From contig LR990057.1 in assembly GCA_905147135.1 (NCBI GenBank), positions 2,666,001 to 2,730,000 of the forward strand: a stretch of 64,000 nucleotides of DNA. The letters are read 5' to 3'. The stretch is from Blastobasis lacticolella. Taxonomy: Eukaryota; Arthropoda; Insecta; Lepidoptera; Blastobasidae. Shown here one piece after another: positions 41,517 through 52,573 of the stretch. The notes under the pieces were generated by a model that saw nothing but the letters and a program-made list of their open reading frames with translations, did no database searches and was not told the DNA's origin. A program made the translations under genes and the position numbers. Numbering within the stretch: position 1 is the stretch's first letter; every line of letters starts with the position of its first letter.

Positions 41517-42812
41517 TATGGGAAAGCTCATGGAGAAAATGTTGCTGAACAGGATGCAATCACACCTGACGGAAGTAATCCCATCCCACCAATTTGGGTT
41601 TCGTGCACAGCATGCCACAATAGAGCAAATCCATCGTCTTGTAGATGTTATAGGTCGTACCTTTGAACACAAACAATATTGTTCTGCAGTGTTCCTTGAT
41701 ATCAGTCAAGCCTTTGACAAAGTCTGGCATGAGGGACTACTCTGTAAAATAAAGAGGATGTTACCGCACTCTTTTTTCCACATTCTGAAGTCTTATTTAG
41801 GCGGGAGAAGTTTCGAGGTTAAACACAATACTGAAATATCACAACAGTCTGAGATATTATCCGGAGTTCCTCAGGGGAGCATCTTGGGCCCGATCTTATA
41901 TCTGATCTATACAGCTGATCTACCAGTTAGTGACCTCGTCACAACTGCTACGTATGCGGACGACACAGCGGTTCTCTCAGTGCATGATGATCCAATAGTT
42001 GCCTCAGAAAACCTGCAAGCTCATCTATCCAATATAGAGACATGGCTACGCAAGTGGCGCATAAAAGCCAACCAGAACAAGTCGGTACAGGTGACATTCT
42101 CCCTTAGAAGACAAACCTGCCCACCTGTCAAATTGAATAACTTGGACATACCACAAGCAGATGATGCTAAGTACCTGGGAATGCATCTGGACAGAAGGCT
42201 TACTTGGAGGAAGCACATATGGAACAAACGTAAACAACTGGGACTAAGGGTCAGAAATATGGATTGGCTTATTGGAAGAAAATCATACCTGTCTAAGGAA
42301 AGCAAGATAGCTGTATATAAATCAATACTGAAGCCCATATGGACGTACGGGATACAGCTGTGGGGGACATCCAGTACCAGCAATATTGAAATACTGGAAA
42401 GGTTTCAAAGTAAAACATTAAGGTCTATGCTCGACATACCGTACTTCATCAGCAACAAGTACATTCTTATGGATCTAGGGATAAAAACGGTGAAACAGGA
42501 AATAGCCACATATAGTAAAAAATACCAAGGCAGATTATCAAGCCATGTCAACGAGTTAGCATATAATTTGAAGGGCATGGGAAGTGTCAGCAGTGGGAGG
42601 GCATCAGCGCCTGAAAAGACACAGTATACCCTCTCTATCGGAGAGATTCTGAATAAACAAACAAAGACACTAAGGAGGGAAGAGGTCATTGGATTCTCTG
42701 ACTGAAATAAGAGGAAAACAATTTAATAACCAGAGAAGTGGCCTATTGTTGATGCAACAGATTGCCATGTAACAAAGAAAGAAAAAAATAATTAAAAAAA
42801 ATAGGTGGCGGT
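41517..42812 (+). pseudogene. Jockey LINE, 5'-truncated, reverse transcriptase and 3' end
   Basis: The frame 41518-42705 (395 residues) covers the reverse transcriptase from KLMEKMLLNR onward: FGFRAQHATIEQIHRLVDVI, AVFLDISQAFDKVWH, SGVPQGSILGPILY, the catalytic TYADDTAVLS, and the thumb YLGMHLDRRLTWRKH, ending GFSD. It is uninterrupted but lacks endonuclease and the first RT blocks, which the homologous copy at 49880-52444 retains. The 3' untranslated region (42706-42783) ends in an A-rich tail. The element starts directly after the target duplication at 41504-41514, which is the signature of 5'-truncated target-primed insertion. Confidence 0.9.
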
Positions 42813-42833
42813 GACCACTTTCCATCAGGTGGC

Positions 42834-43830
42834 ATGCTTATCTTTACTGCTGAATCTGGCAGCGACAGTGACAGTTCCACAAATCTTGTTGTTCATGATC
42901 AGTTGAATGTCACCCTCTCCTCTTTCCCTAACAACCTTAATATTATTCATAATAATGCCCAGAGCATTCCCTGCCATCACTCTGACCTTTTAGCATCGTT
43001 CAGCGGCAGTCCTGTTGACGCCATTCTTGTTTCGGAATCTTTTTTGAAGCCCTCTCTGCCTTCTTCCCAATTCCCAATTTTTAACTTTAAACTTATCCGT
43101 AATGACCGTACGGGCAAGGGACACATTCAGTACAGTGCAGACATTCAGTACACTATTGTTAGTGCATCACCTAGCAAGTATGCGAGCTCTGCCGAGCATC
43201 TTTTTATTGAGCTGACGGTACACCATAAAAAAGTTCTGCTTGGTGTGGTCTACAATCCCTCACTACATATCGATTATTTTAACTCACTTGAAAACCTGCT
43301 TAACAACCTTTGTCCTAACTTTGATAATGTTCTCTTATTAGGGGACTTTAACACATGTTTGCTTAAAAATTATGTTAGGGCCCACAAGCTCCGATCCCTC
43401 TTGTCCTCGGTTAACTTGCATATTCTCCCACTTTCTGCTACCCATCACTCTTCTAACTGTACTCCTTCTCTCTTAGATCTCATAATAACATCCTCCATTG
43501 ATAAAATCTCTACTTTTGGTCAGTTTCCTGCTCCCTTTTCCTATCACGACTTAATTTATGTTTCTCTTAAAATTGTTATCCCTAAACCTAAACCAAAGTA
43601 CCTGTTTTAGCGTAATTACAGGGGTATTGACTTGGAGGCATTGAAGCGTGAATTTGCTAGTACAGACTGGAACCCTATATTTGACGCTGACCACATTGAC
43701 GTGAAAGTCCAGGAGTTTGAGTCCCGTATTTTTAAGATTTTTGACGCTCACGCCTCCGTCAGGAGAGTTAAGATTAAGCAAGTGCCTGCTCCGTGGTTAT
43801 GTCAGGAATTAGGGATTTTATGTCCGCAGT
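42834..43830 (+). pseudogene. LINE B endonuclease fragment (left arm)
   Basis: The frame 42834-43610 encodes an apurinic-type endonuclease of a CR1/Jockey-superfamily LINE: NIIHNNAQSI, DAILVSESFLKPSL, LLLGDFNTC and PFSYHDLIYVSLKI. After a TAG at 43608-43610 the frame continues with RGIDLEALKREFASTDWNP and VKVQEFESRIFKIFDAH. A 1-bp deletion near 43807 follows. The stop is shared by all four copies of this region in the window. The fragment follows the Jockey poly(A) through a 31-bp scrap of the LINE H tail (ACCACTTTCCATCAGGTGGC). Confidence 0.88.
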
Positions 43831-44089
43831 GCAGATTATCAAGCCATGTCAACGAGTTAGCATATAATTTGAAGGGCATGGGAAGTGTCCACCATCAGCG
43901 CCTGAAAAGACACAGTATACCCTCTCTATCGGAGAGATTCTGAATAAACAAAGACACTAAGGAGGGAAGAGGTCATTGGATTCTCTGACTGAAATAAGAG
44001 GAATACAATTTAATAACCAGAGAAGTGGCCTATTGTTGATGCAACAGATTGCCATGTAACAAAGAAAGAAAAAAAAAAAACAAAAAAAA
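43831..44089 (+). mobile_element. Second Jockey 3' tail with poly(A)
   Basis: Begins abruptly at CAGATTATCAAGCCATGTCA and repeats the last ~230 bp of the Jockey element through AACAAAGAAAG and a 24-base A-rich tail. The target duplication TTGATCACCAC follows immediately. It contains small deletions relative to 52265-52540. Confidence 0.88.
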
Positions 44090-44274
44090 ATTGATCACCA
44101 CATATTGGTACAAAAAATCTTAGTCTCTGCAATTCGAGGTTATCAATATACATGAATCAAATCATACTTTGAAAGCAGAACGCAGTCAGTGATTCTAAAT
44201 AGGTACACCTCCAAATCTGTAGTAATACCGTCCGGAGTGCCACAGAAAGAGAAGCGGAACAAAACAGGTTCTGT
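43961..44274. repeat. Spacer of the inverted repeat (flank block F')
   Basis: Holds the second half of the Jockey tail, the target duplication (44091-44101) and single-copy-looking DNA that is the reverse complement of 40820-41000. It therefore belongs to the duplicated unit rather than being a neutral spacer. Confidence 0.88.
44091..44101. repeat. Target-site duplication, right
   Basis: TTGATCACCAC right after the poly(A) tail; identical to 41504-41514. Confidence 0.75.
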
Positions 44275-44405
44275 TTAGTGTCTTTGTTTATTCAGAATCT
44301 CTTCGATAGAGAGGGTATACTGTGTCTTTTCAGGCGCTGATGGTGGACACTTCCCATGCCCTTCAAATTATATGCTAACTCGTTGACATGGCTTGATAAT
44401 CTGCA
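44275..44405 (-). mobile_element. Jockey tail, first half only (right arm)
   Basis: Inverse copy of 43831-43960. The rest of this tail is found at 40992-41104 instead, so the inverted copy of the tail is split in two, with about 17 bp lost. Confidence 0.85.
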
Positions 44406-45402
44406 CTGCGGACATAAAATCCCTAATTTCCTGACATAACCACGGAGCAGGCACTTGCTTAATCTTAACTCTCCTGACGGAGGCGTGAGCGTCAAAAATC
44501 TTAAAGATACGGGACTCAAACTCCTGGACTTTCACGTCAATGTGGTCAGCGTCAAATATAGGGTTCCAGTCTGTACTAGCAAATTCACGCTTCAATGCCT
44601 CCAAGTCAATACCCCTGTAATTACGCTAAAACAGGTACTTTGGTTTAGGTTTAGGGATAACAATTTTAAGAGAAACATAAATTAAGTCGTGATAGGAAAA
44701 GGGAGCAGGAAACTGACCAAAAGTAGAGATTTTATCAATGGAGGATGTTATTATGAGATCTAAGAGAGAAGGAGTACAGTTAGAAGAGTGATGGGTAGCA
44801 GAAAGTGGGAGAATATGCAAGTTAACCGAGGACAAGAGGGATCGGAGCTTGTGGGCCCTAACATAATTTTTAAGCAAACATGTGTTAAAGTCCCCTAATA
44901 AGAGAACATTATCAAAGTTAGGACAAAGGTTGTTAAGCAGGTTTTCAAGTGAGTTAAAATAATCGATATGTAGTGAGGGATTGTAGACCACACCAAGCAG
45001 AACTTTTTTATGGTGTACCGTCAGCTCAATAAAAAGATGCTCGGCAGAGCTCGCATACTTGCTAGGTGATGCACTAACAATAGTGTACTGAATGTCTGCA
45101 CTGTACTGAATGTGTCCCTTGCCCGTACGGTCATTACGGATAAGTTTAAAGTTAAAAATTGGGAATTGGGAAGAAGGCAGAGAGGGCTTCAAAAAAGATT
45201 CCGAAACAAGAATGGCGTCAACAGGACTGCCGCTGAACGATGCTAAAAGGTCAGAGTGATGGCAGGGAATGCTCTGGGCATTATTATGAATAATATTAAG
45301 GTTGTTAGGGAAAGAGGAGAGGGTGACATTCAACTGATCATGAACAACAAGATTTGTGGAACTGTCACTGTCGCTGCCAGATTCAGCAGTAAAGATAAGC
45401 AT
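44406..45402 (-). pseudogene. LINE B endonuclease fragment (right arm)
   Basis: Mirror of 42834-43830, encoding the same 258-residue endonuclease frame (44626-45402) with the shared TAG at 44626-44628, then RGIDLEALKREF. It keeps the GGAAATTAGGG that lost one A in the left arm, so the frame extends further here. Confidence 0.88.
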
Positions 45403-45423
45403 GCCACCTGATGGAAAGTGGTC

Positions 45424-46719
45424 ACCGCCACCTATTTTTTTTAATTATTTTTTTCTTTCTTTGTTACATGGCAATCTGTTGCATCAACAATAGGCCACTT
45501 CTCTGGTTATTAAATTGTTTTCCTCTTATTTCAGTCAGAGAATCCAATGACCTCTTCCCTCCTTAGTGTCTTTGTTTGTTTATTCAGAATCTCTCCGATA
45601 GAGAGGGTATACTGTGTCTTTTCAGGCGCTGATGCCCTCCCACTGCTGACACTTCCCATGCCCTTCAAATTATATGCTAACTCGTTGACATGGCTTGATA
45701 ATCTGCCTTGGTATTTTTTACTATATGTGGCTATTTCCTGTTTCACCGTTTTTATCCCTAGATCCATAAGAATGTACTTGTTGCTGATGAAGTACGGTAT
45801 GTCGAGCATAGACCTTAATGTTTTACTTTGAAACCTTTCCAGTATTTCAATATTGCTGGTACTGGATGTCCCCCACAGCTGTATCCCGTACGTCCATATG
45901 GGCTTCAGTATTGATTTATATACAGCTATCTTGCTTTCCTTAGACAGGTATGATTTTCTTCCAATAAGCCAATCCATATTTCTGACCCTTAGTCCCAGTT
46001 GTTTACGTTTGTTCCATATGTGCTTCCTCCAAGTAAGCCTTCTGTCCAGATGCATTCCCAGGTACTTAGCATCATCTGCTTGTGGTATGTCCAAGTTATT
46101 CAATTTGACAGGTGGGCAGGTTTGTCTTCTAAGGGAGAATGTCACCTGTACCGACTTGTTCTGGTTGGCTTTTATGCGCCACTTGCGTAGCCATGTCTCT
46201 ATATTGGATAGATGAGCTTGCAGGTTTTCTGAGGCAACTATTGGATCATCATGCACTGAGAGAACCGCTGTGTCGTCCGCATACGTAGCAGTTGTGACGA
46301 GGTCACTAACTGGTAGATCAGCTGTATAGATCAGATATAAGATCGGGCCCAAGATGCTCCCCTGAGGAACTCCGGATAATATCTCAGACTGTTGTGATAT
46401 TTCAGTATTGTGTTTAACCTCGAAACTTCTCCCGCCTAAATAAGACTTCAGAATGTGGAAAAAAGAGTGCGGTAACATCCTCTTTATTTTACAGAGTAGT
46501 CCCTCATGCTAGACTTTGTCAAAGGCTTGACTGATATCAAGGAACACTGCAGAACAATATTGTTTGTGTTCAAAGGTACGACCTATAACATCTACAAGAC
46601 GATGGATTTGCTCTATTGTGGCATGCTGTGCACGAAACCCAAATTGGTGGGATGGGATTACTTCCGTCAGGTGTGATTGCATCCTGTTCAGCAACATTTT
46701 CTCCATGAGCTTTCCCATA
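45424..46719 (-). pseudogene. Jockey reverse transcriptase (right arm) with one nonsense codon
   Basis: Mirror of the left-arm Jockey copy. A single G-to-A change turns the Trp codon of DKVWHEG into TAG (46509-46511), splitting the frame into 46509-46718 and 45531-46478. All catalytic motifs downstream (SGVPQGS, TYADDTAV) are intact. The left arm has TGG at 41725-41727. Confidence 0.9.
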
Positions 46720-46777
46720 TGGTGGTGATCAATGCAATCAAAAGCGTTAGGATTGCTGGCTGCCTTATCCCTTTACC

Positions 46778-47130
46778 AAAAAAAAATCATCTTGGCGTTG
46801 ATGTCCCGGCTGTGCTCTCACGAGGGCCGGGGTCCGCCGTGACCATGATCCAGAATCTGGTAGGTCAGGTAATTACAGTGGAGCGAAAGCCATTTGACCT
46901 CCATGACCCTGCTACCAGGGGAACCTGACTAGATTAGATCATGGTTACACATCCGGTCGCCTGAATGTGCAGGTTTCATCACGATGCTTTCCCTCACCGT
47001 AAGAGCATCGGTTAGTATTCAACTAATGTACATAACTCAGAAAACAGTCATTGGTATATGGCCGGAGCGGGATTCGAACCCGGGACCTCTGGCTTACGAG
47101 TCAGATACTCTAACCGCTCGGCCACCAACG
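46778..47130 (-). mobile_element. SINE family 1, full-length copy (right arm)
   Basis: Mirror of 41106-41458. The tRNA-like head (GGTGGCCGAGCGGTTAGAGT on the minus strand) forms the outer edge of the arm. Confidence 0.9.
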
Positions 47131-47279
47131 CTCTCTTATCCCTTTACGAACATTGTAGTAAAGTCGGCAACCGAGGCATGCTCCAGTACCGGGGTCCAGC
47201 TGCATTGGACGACCGAAAGGTTGACTGGAAGAAATCCGAAAAAGCCCCACATGTAATGCCTGAATGGTACTCTTCATTA

Positions 47280-47475
47280 TTGTACGTTAAGGTCACTGGA
47301 TAACTTGGTGGGTTTACGCTTATTAACGTAATTCCAAAACATTTTAAGGTTATCTGTTATGACTGAGGGTACTTTATTTAAATATTTATTGTAACAAGTC
47401 GCCCCCAGTCGTTTGCCACGGTTCCGAAGCAGCCTGTATTTGTTATCATCACTGACATTACCGTAGGTATTATAT
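47280..47475 (-). pseudogene. LINE fragment between endonuclease and RT
   Basis: The minus strand reads NKYRLLRNRGKRLGATCYNK and YLNKVPSVITDNLKMFWNYV, the Arg/Lys-rich linker that precedes the RT domain in CR1/Jockey-type polyproteins. No RT follows. Confidence 0.6.
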
Positions 47476-47589
47476 TTTTTTAATTATTTAGCTTGTTTCC
47501 TATTCCTGGCGTAAATGCACAAGGAGGCCCAACTAATCTGAGACAAGGGCAGGAGGAAGAAGATTTAGCTTTTTCTTTTAATAACTTTT

Positions 47590-47700
47590 TAAAGATATTT
47601 ATTTATTTATTTATTTATTAAATCTTCATGCACAAAATAGTACAAAGGCGGACTTAAAGCTAAAATAGCCTTATCTACCAGTCAACCAGGAGATAAAGGG
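47590..47700 (-). mobile_element. CR1-like LINE 3' tail
   Basis: The minus strand ends with the TTTAGCTTTAAGTCCGCC block and a TAAATAAATAAA tail, as at 18840-18900. Confidence 0.7.
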
Positions 47701-47879
47701 TAAATATAGATATGGACATGGGGGGAGATATGCTACAACTTATCCATGGGGGGCTGTAATCTTTAACTCGAATATTTTTTAACGGTACATAAGAATAAAA
47801 ATTCATAAGCAATGTTTCATTAATGTAATAGTATCATGTTGTCAACCGATTTTAAATAACGAATGTAACCGCACAAGCC

Positions 47880-48072
47880 GCTTTAGTTCAACCTTTATAA
47901 TGCGTACGACAAAGAAATGGAACACCTTAGCTGCGAGTGTGTTCCATGATCATTATAATCTAGACGTCTTCTAGGCTAGAGTGAATATACTCTTCCTAGA
48001 CAGGCATGCTCCATCATCGGCCGCATCGTCACTTAACACCGGGTGAGAAGGCGGTCAAATGCCTAGCTAGAT
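47880..48072 (+). pseudogene. CR1-like LINE C-terminal remnant
   Basis: The frame reads TKKWNTLAASVFHDHYNLDV, a stop, then ARVN-like and RHAPSSAASSL sequence. Homologous to 5701-5857. A terminal A-run is at 48077-48088. Confidence 0.65.
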
Positions 48073-48088
48073 TAATAAAAAAAAAAAT

Positions 48089-48476
48089 CTAATCAGTTTT
48101 ATTTAAAGTCATGTTCAATATTTCTACATTTATCGATTTTAAATCCCTACGTATTAGGTTGATTGGTGCAGTTTTTGGCTTTATAATATTCACCTCACAT
48201 GTCTCAAATGCGTGGTTACTAAGATCCTTAATGCAGCGTGGGTAAGCCCCACAAGGTGGACCGACGACCTGGTAAAGATCGTAGGTCATTTTTATTTTTG
48301 TGAAGGATAACGTAGCCAACACAATTACATTTATGAGGTATAATATTGTCATCCTCACTGTGATAACGCGTTGTAACTTAAATATAACTTAAAGGGTATG
48401 AATTGTAGATGCTATGGGCGACAGTATCACCTTACATCAAGTGGCCGCCCACCTGTCATGCCACCTACATCTCAAT
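48089..48476. other. Interval without firm features
   Basis: The minus-strand frame at 48089-48358 shows no family motif. A scrap near 48225-48270 resembles RTE sequence but is too short to call. Confidence 0.3.
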
Positions 48477-48680
48477 TCAAAATTTTCAAAATTCAAAATT
48501 TGTTTATCGATTAGGACATTAAATATCTCTTTCAATCGTCAAAAAGGAAATAGGAAAGTAGGAAAGTAGGAAGGAAGCACACAGTGACACGCTGGCCGCC
48601 CCATGGCAGCAGCAAACATACCCCACGCCAGTCACGACCGGACCGTGCCGGCAATGAGAGGCAAAGCCGGACCGCGCTCA
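48477..48680. repeat. Interspersed repeat E, copy 2
   Basis: Matches 5505-5700 over its full length with a few small duplications of the GGAAAGTA unit. Confidence 0.75.
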
Positions 48681-48976
48681 ATATATTATATAAATATGTC
48701 TAAATTAAGAAAACCCACCTAAAACTACAGCAAGAGTAAGCCAGTCTACCAAGGCAGCACCCGTTCACGAGTATAACGCAGGGCTCAGCCATCGTCCAAT
48801 TCAACCATATTTGAGGGAAAAGAGCGACCGGGCCCCCACGCCACCTCCAGACAGACTTAAAGAACATAAGAGGTTGACTCCTACGCCTACGTGTCAAACC
48901 TACGCGTGCGTAGCTTAGCCTACGCTAAATAGCGCTAAGGTTACACGCCATGCGCTACGAATGAACGCATTCAACT

Positions 48977-49188
48977 GTAGCCGTATTCACAATGGCTCGG
49001 ATATCGGATTCGGATACGGAATCGACAAAGGACCCCGCAAAAGTTCTTAGGAAAATGTGGTTTCAGTTAATTTTGATGAAATTTTAATATGTTATAGAGT
49101 TTTCGTATCGATCGACACGGATTCGCCGCTTACGAATTTCGTGTCGATTCGTTCGGAAACGGTTTCGAATCATTGTGAATACGGCTAC
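48977..49188. mobile_element. MITE family K (212 bp)
   Basis: GTAGCCGTATTCACAATG (48977-48994) is perfectly complemented at 49171-49188. No coding capacity. Single copy here. Confidence 0.85.
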
Positions 49189-49372
49189 TGTATGGATCTT
49201 CTGTAGGTACCATATTTCGTGTTCCAAACTTCTAAAGACCGATTCACATTGGGCAAGTGTTTAGCGAAGTTGAGTGAGTAGGCACTTTGTAACCGACCGC
49301 ACAATAGAAGAGAATAAAATAAGAATTTATTCGAAATTTACATTCTTGACTTAGGTACAGTAAATAGGTACT

Positions 49373-49445
49373 CTGAGTAATATAATGCCGAAACGGCGTT
49401 AAAAATGTTATATAGAAAATGCCGTTTCGGCATTATATTACTCAG
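49373..49445. repeat. Perfect 25-bp hairpin with 23-base loop
   Basis: CTGAGTAATATAATGCCGAA continuing to CGGC (49373-49397) is exactly complemented at 49421-49445. The arm itself contains the small palindrome GCCGAAACGGC-like core. It could be a minimal MITE or a transcribed hairpin. Confidence 0.88.
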
Positions 49446-49713
49446 TGTCAGCATATTGTCACAGCCAAGGCTGCGACGCTGATTTTTAGCTGAATTCGGT
49501 TGGTGAGATAGCGTATGTCCATAATTGTAAAGATTACAGTTTAGCGAGTCAACTTGACTTGCAAGCTGCCACTTCGAGTGTTCCGAAGTAACATAAGATA
49601 AAAGAGTTCTCAAAATTTATTTGCTGTTGAAACAACAGCTATTCTTAAGACATATCTTGTAAACTGCAGCTTAACATCCGCAAATAACAAACGATACCTA
49701 GGTTTGAAATATA

Positions 49714-49879
49714 CATAAACAGTGCCACAAACTTATCTGATCCGCTGGCCAAAACTGGAACGGCGTAAAAATGGCGGCACTTCATATTGAAATATATTAG
49801 AAATGACGTGTCAACCAACCAACAACAGCGACGCCGTCAGCGGGTCAGATAAGTTTGTGGCAATGTGGCACTGTTTATG
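49714..49879. mobile_element. Short foldback MITE (166 bp)
   Basis: The left arm CATAAACAGTGCCACAAACT, continuing through TATCTGATCCGCTG, is complemented on the right with one mismatch and an 8-base duplication of the GTGGCA motif. Confidence 0.8.
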
Positions 49880-52444
49880 CCCTATCACAAAATAAAAAAC
49901 GGCCCATTCCGCTCTATCATAGAAGCCCGATTCACAAATTATGTCACCGGTTTAGTAGTTGGAAAATTAATTTCAACTTAACGCATTTATCCGTTATAGC
50001 CATAGGCGGCGATATATTGCCCCCCCAGACATTCTGTACTGAGAGGAGACTTTAGAGATTATTTTGAATCCCTAGGAAGCAGATTCATTTGTGGAGGGGA
50101 CTGGAATGCAAAGCATACTCACTGGGGCTCTAGACTAACGCTGCCAAGAGGGAGGCCTAACCTAACTAACTACACCTGACCACTAGTGATCTAAACCTGC
50201 ATTGTGTATCACACGGACAGCCAACCTACTGGCCTACAGACCAAAATAAGGTACCGGACCTATTGGACTTTTTTGTGGTCAAAAACATAGCAAAGAGTCA
50301 TATGTGTATTGAGAATTGCACGGATCTTTCTTCGGATCACACACCCGTAATCTTGAATGTAGACTGCAGAGCTGTAATGATAGAGCCCCCTTTCAGACTG
50401 CATAGAAATAACACAGACTGGAAACAATACAGTAAAATAATTGACAGTAATGTTAATCTAAACATTCCTATGAAAACTAGTGCTGATGTGGAATCTGCGA
50501 TTGAGTCATTTAACAAGCTGATTCACGCGGCTGCAAGGGAATCGACTCCAGATACCGGAAAAAAGAAACCAAATGTTACACAGTTTCCAAAACATATCAA
50601 GGACAAAGTAAATGATAGGCGAAAATTGAGAAAAGTGTGGCAAAACACTCACTATCCTTGTGACAAAAAAGCATTTAATAAAGCCTCCAATGAGCTGAAA
50701 GGGATGATAAACCAATTAACTAACAGCAATCTACAAACCTATCTCTCAAACTTAGACCCTACACGAGACACAAACTATTCCAAACGCAACCAAAGAACTT
50801 AAACGTCCCAAAAAGCATATACCACAAATCCAGGCAAAAGATGGATCCTGGGCTAGATCCGACCTCGAAAAAGCAGAAGTTTACGCCGAACATCTGAAGA
50901 CAGTCTTTCAACCTCATGATGATGCCGACAATGAGTGCACTGCGGAGGTAAACCGGTCGCTCAAAACCCCCCTGCAGTTGTGCCTGCCACTCAGAAGTGT
51001 TTCCCCTAAAGAATTAAAACGCGAAATAATGGCTCTGAAAGAGGGTAAGTCGCCTGGATACGACTTAATTGACTCCACTCTATTGAAGCACTTACCCAGA
51101 AAGGGTGTTCTAATGTTAACAGCAATATTTAATGCTTGTCTACGGCTACAAATATATCCCTCTCAGTGGAAAATAGCACAAGTGGTTATGATACCTAAAC
51201 CCGGAAAGCCGCTCCACAAGGCTGATTCTTATAGGCCTATCAGCCTTCTGCCTGTTATGGGAAAGCTCATGGAGAAAATGTTGCTGAACAGGATGCAATC
51301 ACACCTGACAGAAGTAATCCCATCCCACCAATTTGGGTTTCGTGCACAGCATGCCACAATAGAGCAAATCCATCGTCTTGTAGACGTTATAGGTCGTACC
51401 TTGGAACACAAACAATATTGTTCTGCAGTGTTCCTTGATATCAGTCAAGCCTTTGACAAAGTCTGGCATGAGGGACTACTCTGTAAAATAAAGAGGATGT
51501 TACCGCACTCTTTTTTCCACATTCTGAAGTCTTATTTAAGCGGGAGAAGTTTCGAGGTTAAACACAATACTGAAATATCACAACAGTCTGAGATATTATC
51601 CGGAGTTCCTCAGGGGAGCATCTTGGGCCCGATCTTATATCTGATCTATACAGCTGATCTACCAGTTAGTGACCTCGTCACAACTGCCACGTATGCCGAC
51701 GACACAGCGGTTCTCTCAGTGCATGATGATCCAATAGTTGCCTCAGAAAACCTGCAAGCTCATCTATCCAATATAGAGACATGGCTACGCAAGTGGCGCA
51801 TAAAAGCCAACCAGAACAAGTCGGTACAGGTGACATTCTCCCTTAGAAGACAAACCTGCCCACCTGTCAAATTGAATAACTTGGACATACCACAAGCAGA
51901 TGATGCTAAGTACCTGGGAATGCATCTGGACAGAAGGCTTACTTGGAGGAAGCACATATGGAACAAACGTAAACAACTGGGACTAAGGGTCAGAAATATG
52001 GATTGGCATATTGGAAGAAAATCATACCTGTCTAAGGAAAGCAAGATAGCTGTATATAAATCAATCCTGAAGCCCATATGGACGTACGGGATACAGCTGT
52101 GGGGGACATCCAGTACCAGCAATATTGAAATACTGGAAAGGTTTCAAAGTAAAACATTAAGGTCTATGCTCGACATACCGTACTTCATCAGCAACAAGTA
52201 CATTCATATGGATCTAGGGATAAAAACGGTGAAACAGGAAATAGCCACATATAGTAAAAAATACCAAGGCAGATTATCAAGCCATGTCAACGAGTTAGCA
52301 TATAATTTGAAGGGCATGGGAAGTGTCAGCAGTGGGAGGGCATCAGCGCCTGAAAAGACACAGTATACCCTCTCTATCGGAGAGATTCTGAATAAACAAA
52401 CAAAGACACTAAGGAGGGAAGAGGTCATTGGATTCTCTGACTGA
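49880..52444 (+). pseudogene. Jockey LINE ORF2, longest copy: endonuclease plus reverse transcriptase
   Basis: The endonuclease part (about 50020-50300) reads PPRHSVLRGDFRDYFESLGS, then ICGGDWNAKHTHWGSR, the hallmark of Jockey-type endonuclease, then VPDLLDFFVVK and SSDHTPVILNV. Frame changes are needed near 50170 and 50790. From 50978 to 52444 the frame is open for 488 residues: GKSPGYDLI, LLPVMGKLMEKMLLNR, SQAFDKVWH, SGVPQGSILGPILY, catalytic TYADDTAVLS and the thumb. So the RT is intact, but the full polyprotein is broken and the 5' end truncated. The 3' part is nearly identical to the two arms at 41.5 and 46.7 kb. It is the likely source or sister of those copies. Confidence 0.9.
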
Positions 52445-52540
52445 AATAAGAGGAAAACAATTTAATAACCAGAGAAGTGGCCTATTGTTGATGCAACAGA
52501 TTGCCATGTAACAAAGAAAGAAAAAAATAATTAAAAAAAA
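52445..52540 (+). mobile_element. Jockey 3' untranslated region and A-rich tail
   Basis: Contains GAAGTGGCCTATTGTTGATG and ends in an A-run with an internal TAATT. It is followed immediately by the LINE H scrap (GGTGACCACTTTCCATCAGG) and LINE B, the same three-part junction as at 42706-42833. Confidence 0.88.
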
Positions 52541-52573
52541 ATAGGTGGCGGTGACCACTTTCCATCAGGTGGC

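Larger units (their letters stand above)
41106..43960 (+). repeat. Left arm of large inverted repeat (2855 bp)
   Basis: Reverse-complements 44275-47130 base for base apart from a handful of differences: one single-base deletion near 43807, and scattered substitutions such as 41726 and near 43733 and 43931. Mirrored coordinates sum to 88236 through most of the arm and to 88235 beyond the deletion. It contains a SINE, Jockey RT, LINE B endonuclease and part of a Jockey tail. Confidence 0.95.
44275..47130 (-). repeat. Right arm of large inverted repeat (2856 bp)
   Basis: Inverse copy of 41106-43960. It ends at 47130 with the 5' edge of the SINE, where homology to the left arm stops sharply. Confidence 0.95.

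Noticed and set aside
41518..42705. Functional Jockey element
   Set aside because: The RT frame is open, but the endonuclease and first RT blocks are missing and the copy is 5'-truncated, so it is not autonomous.
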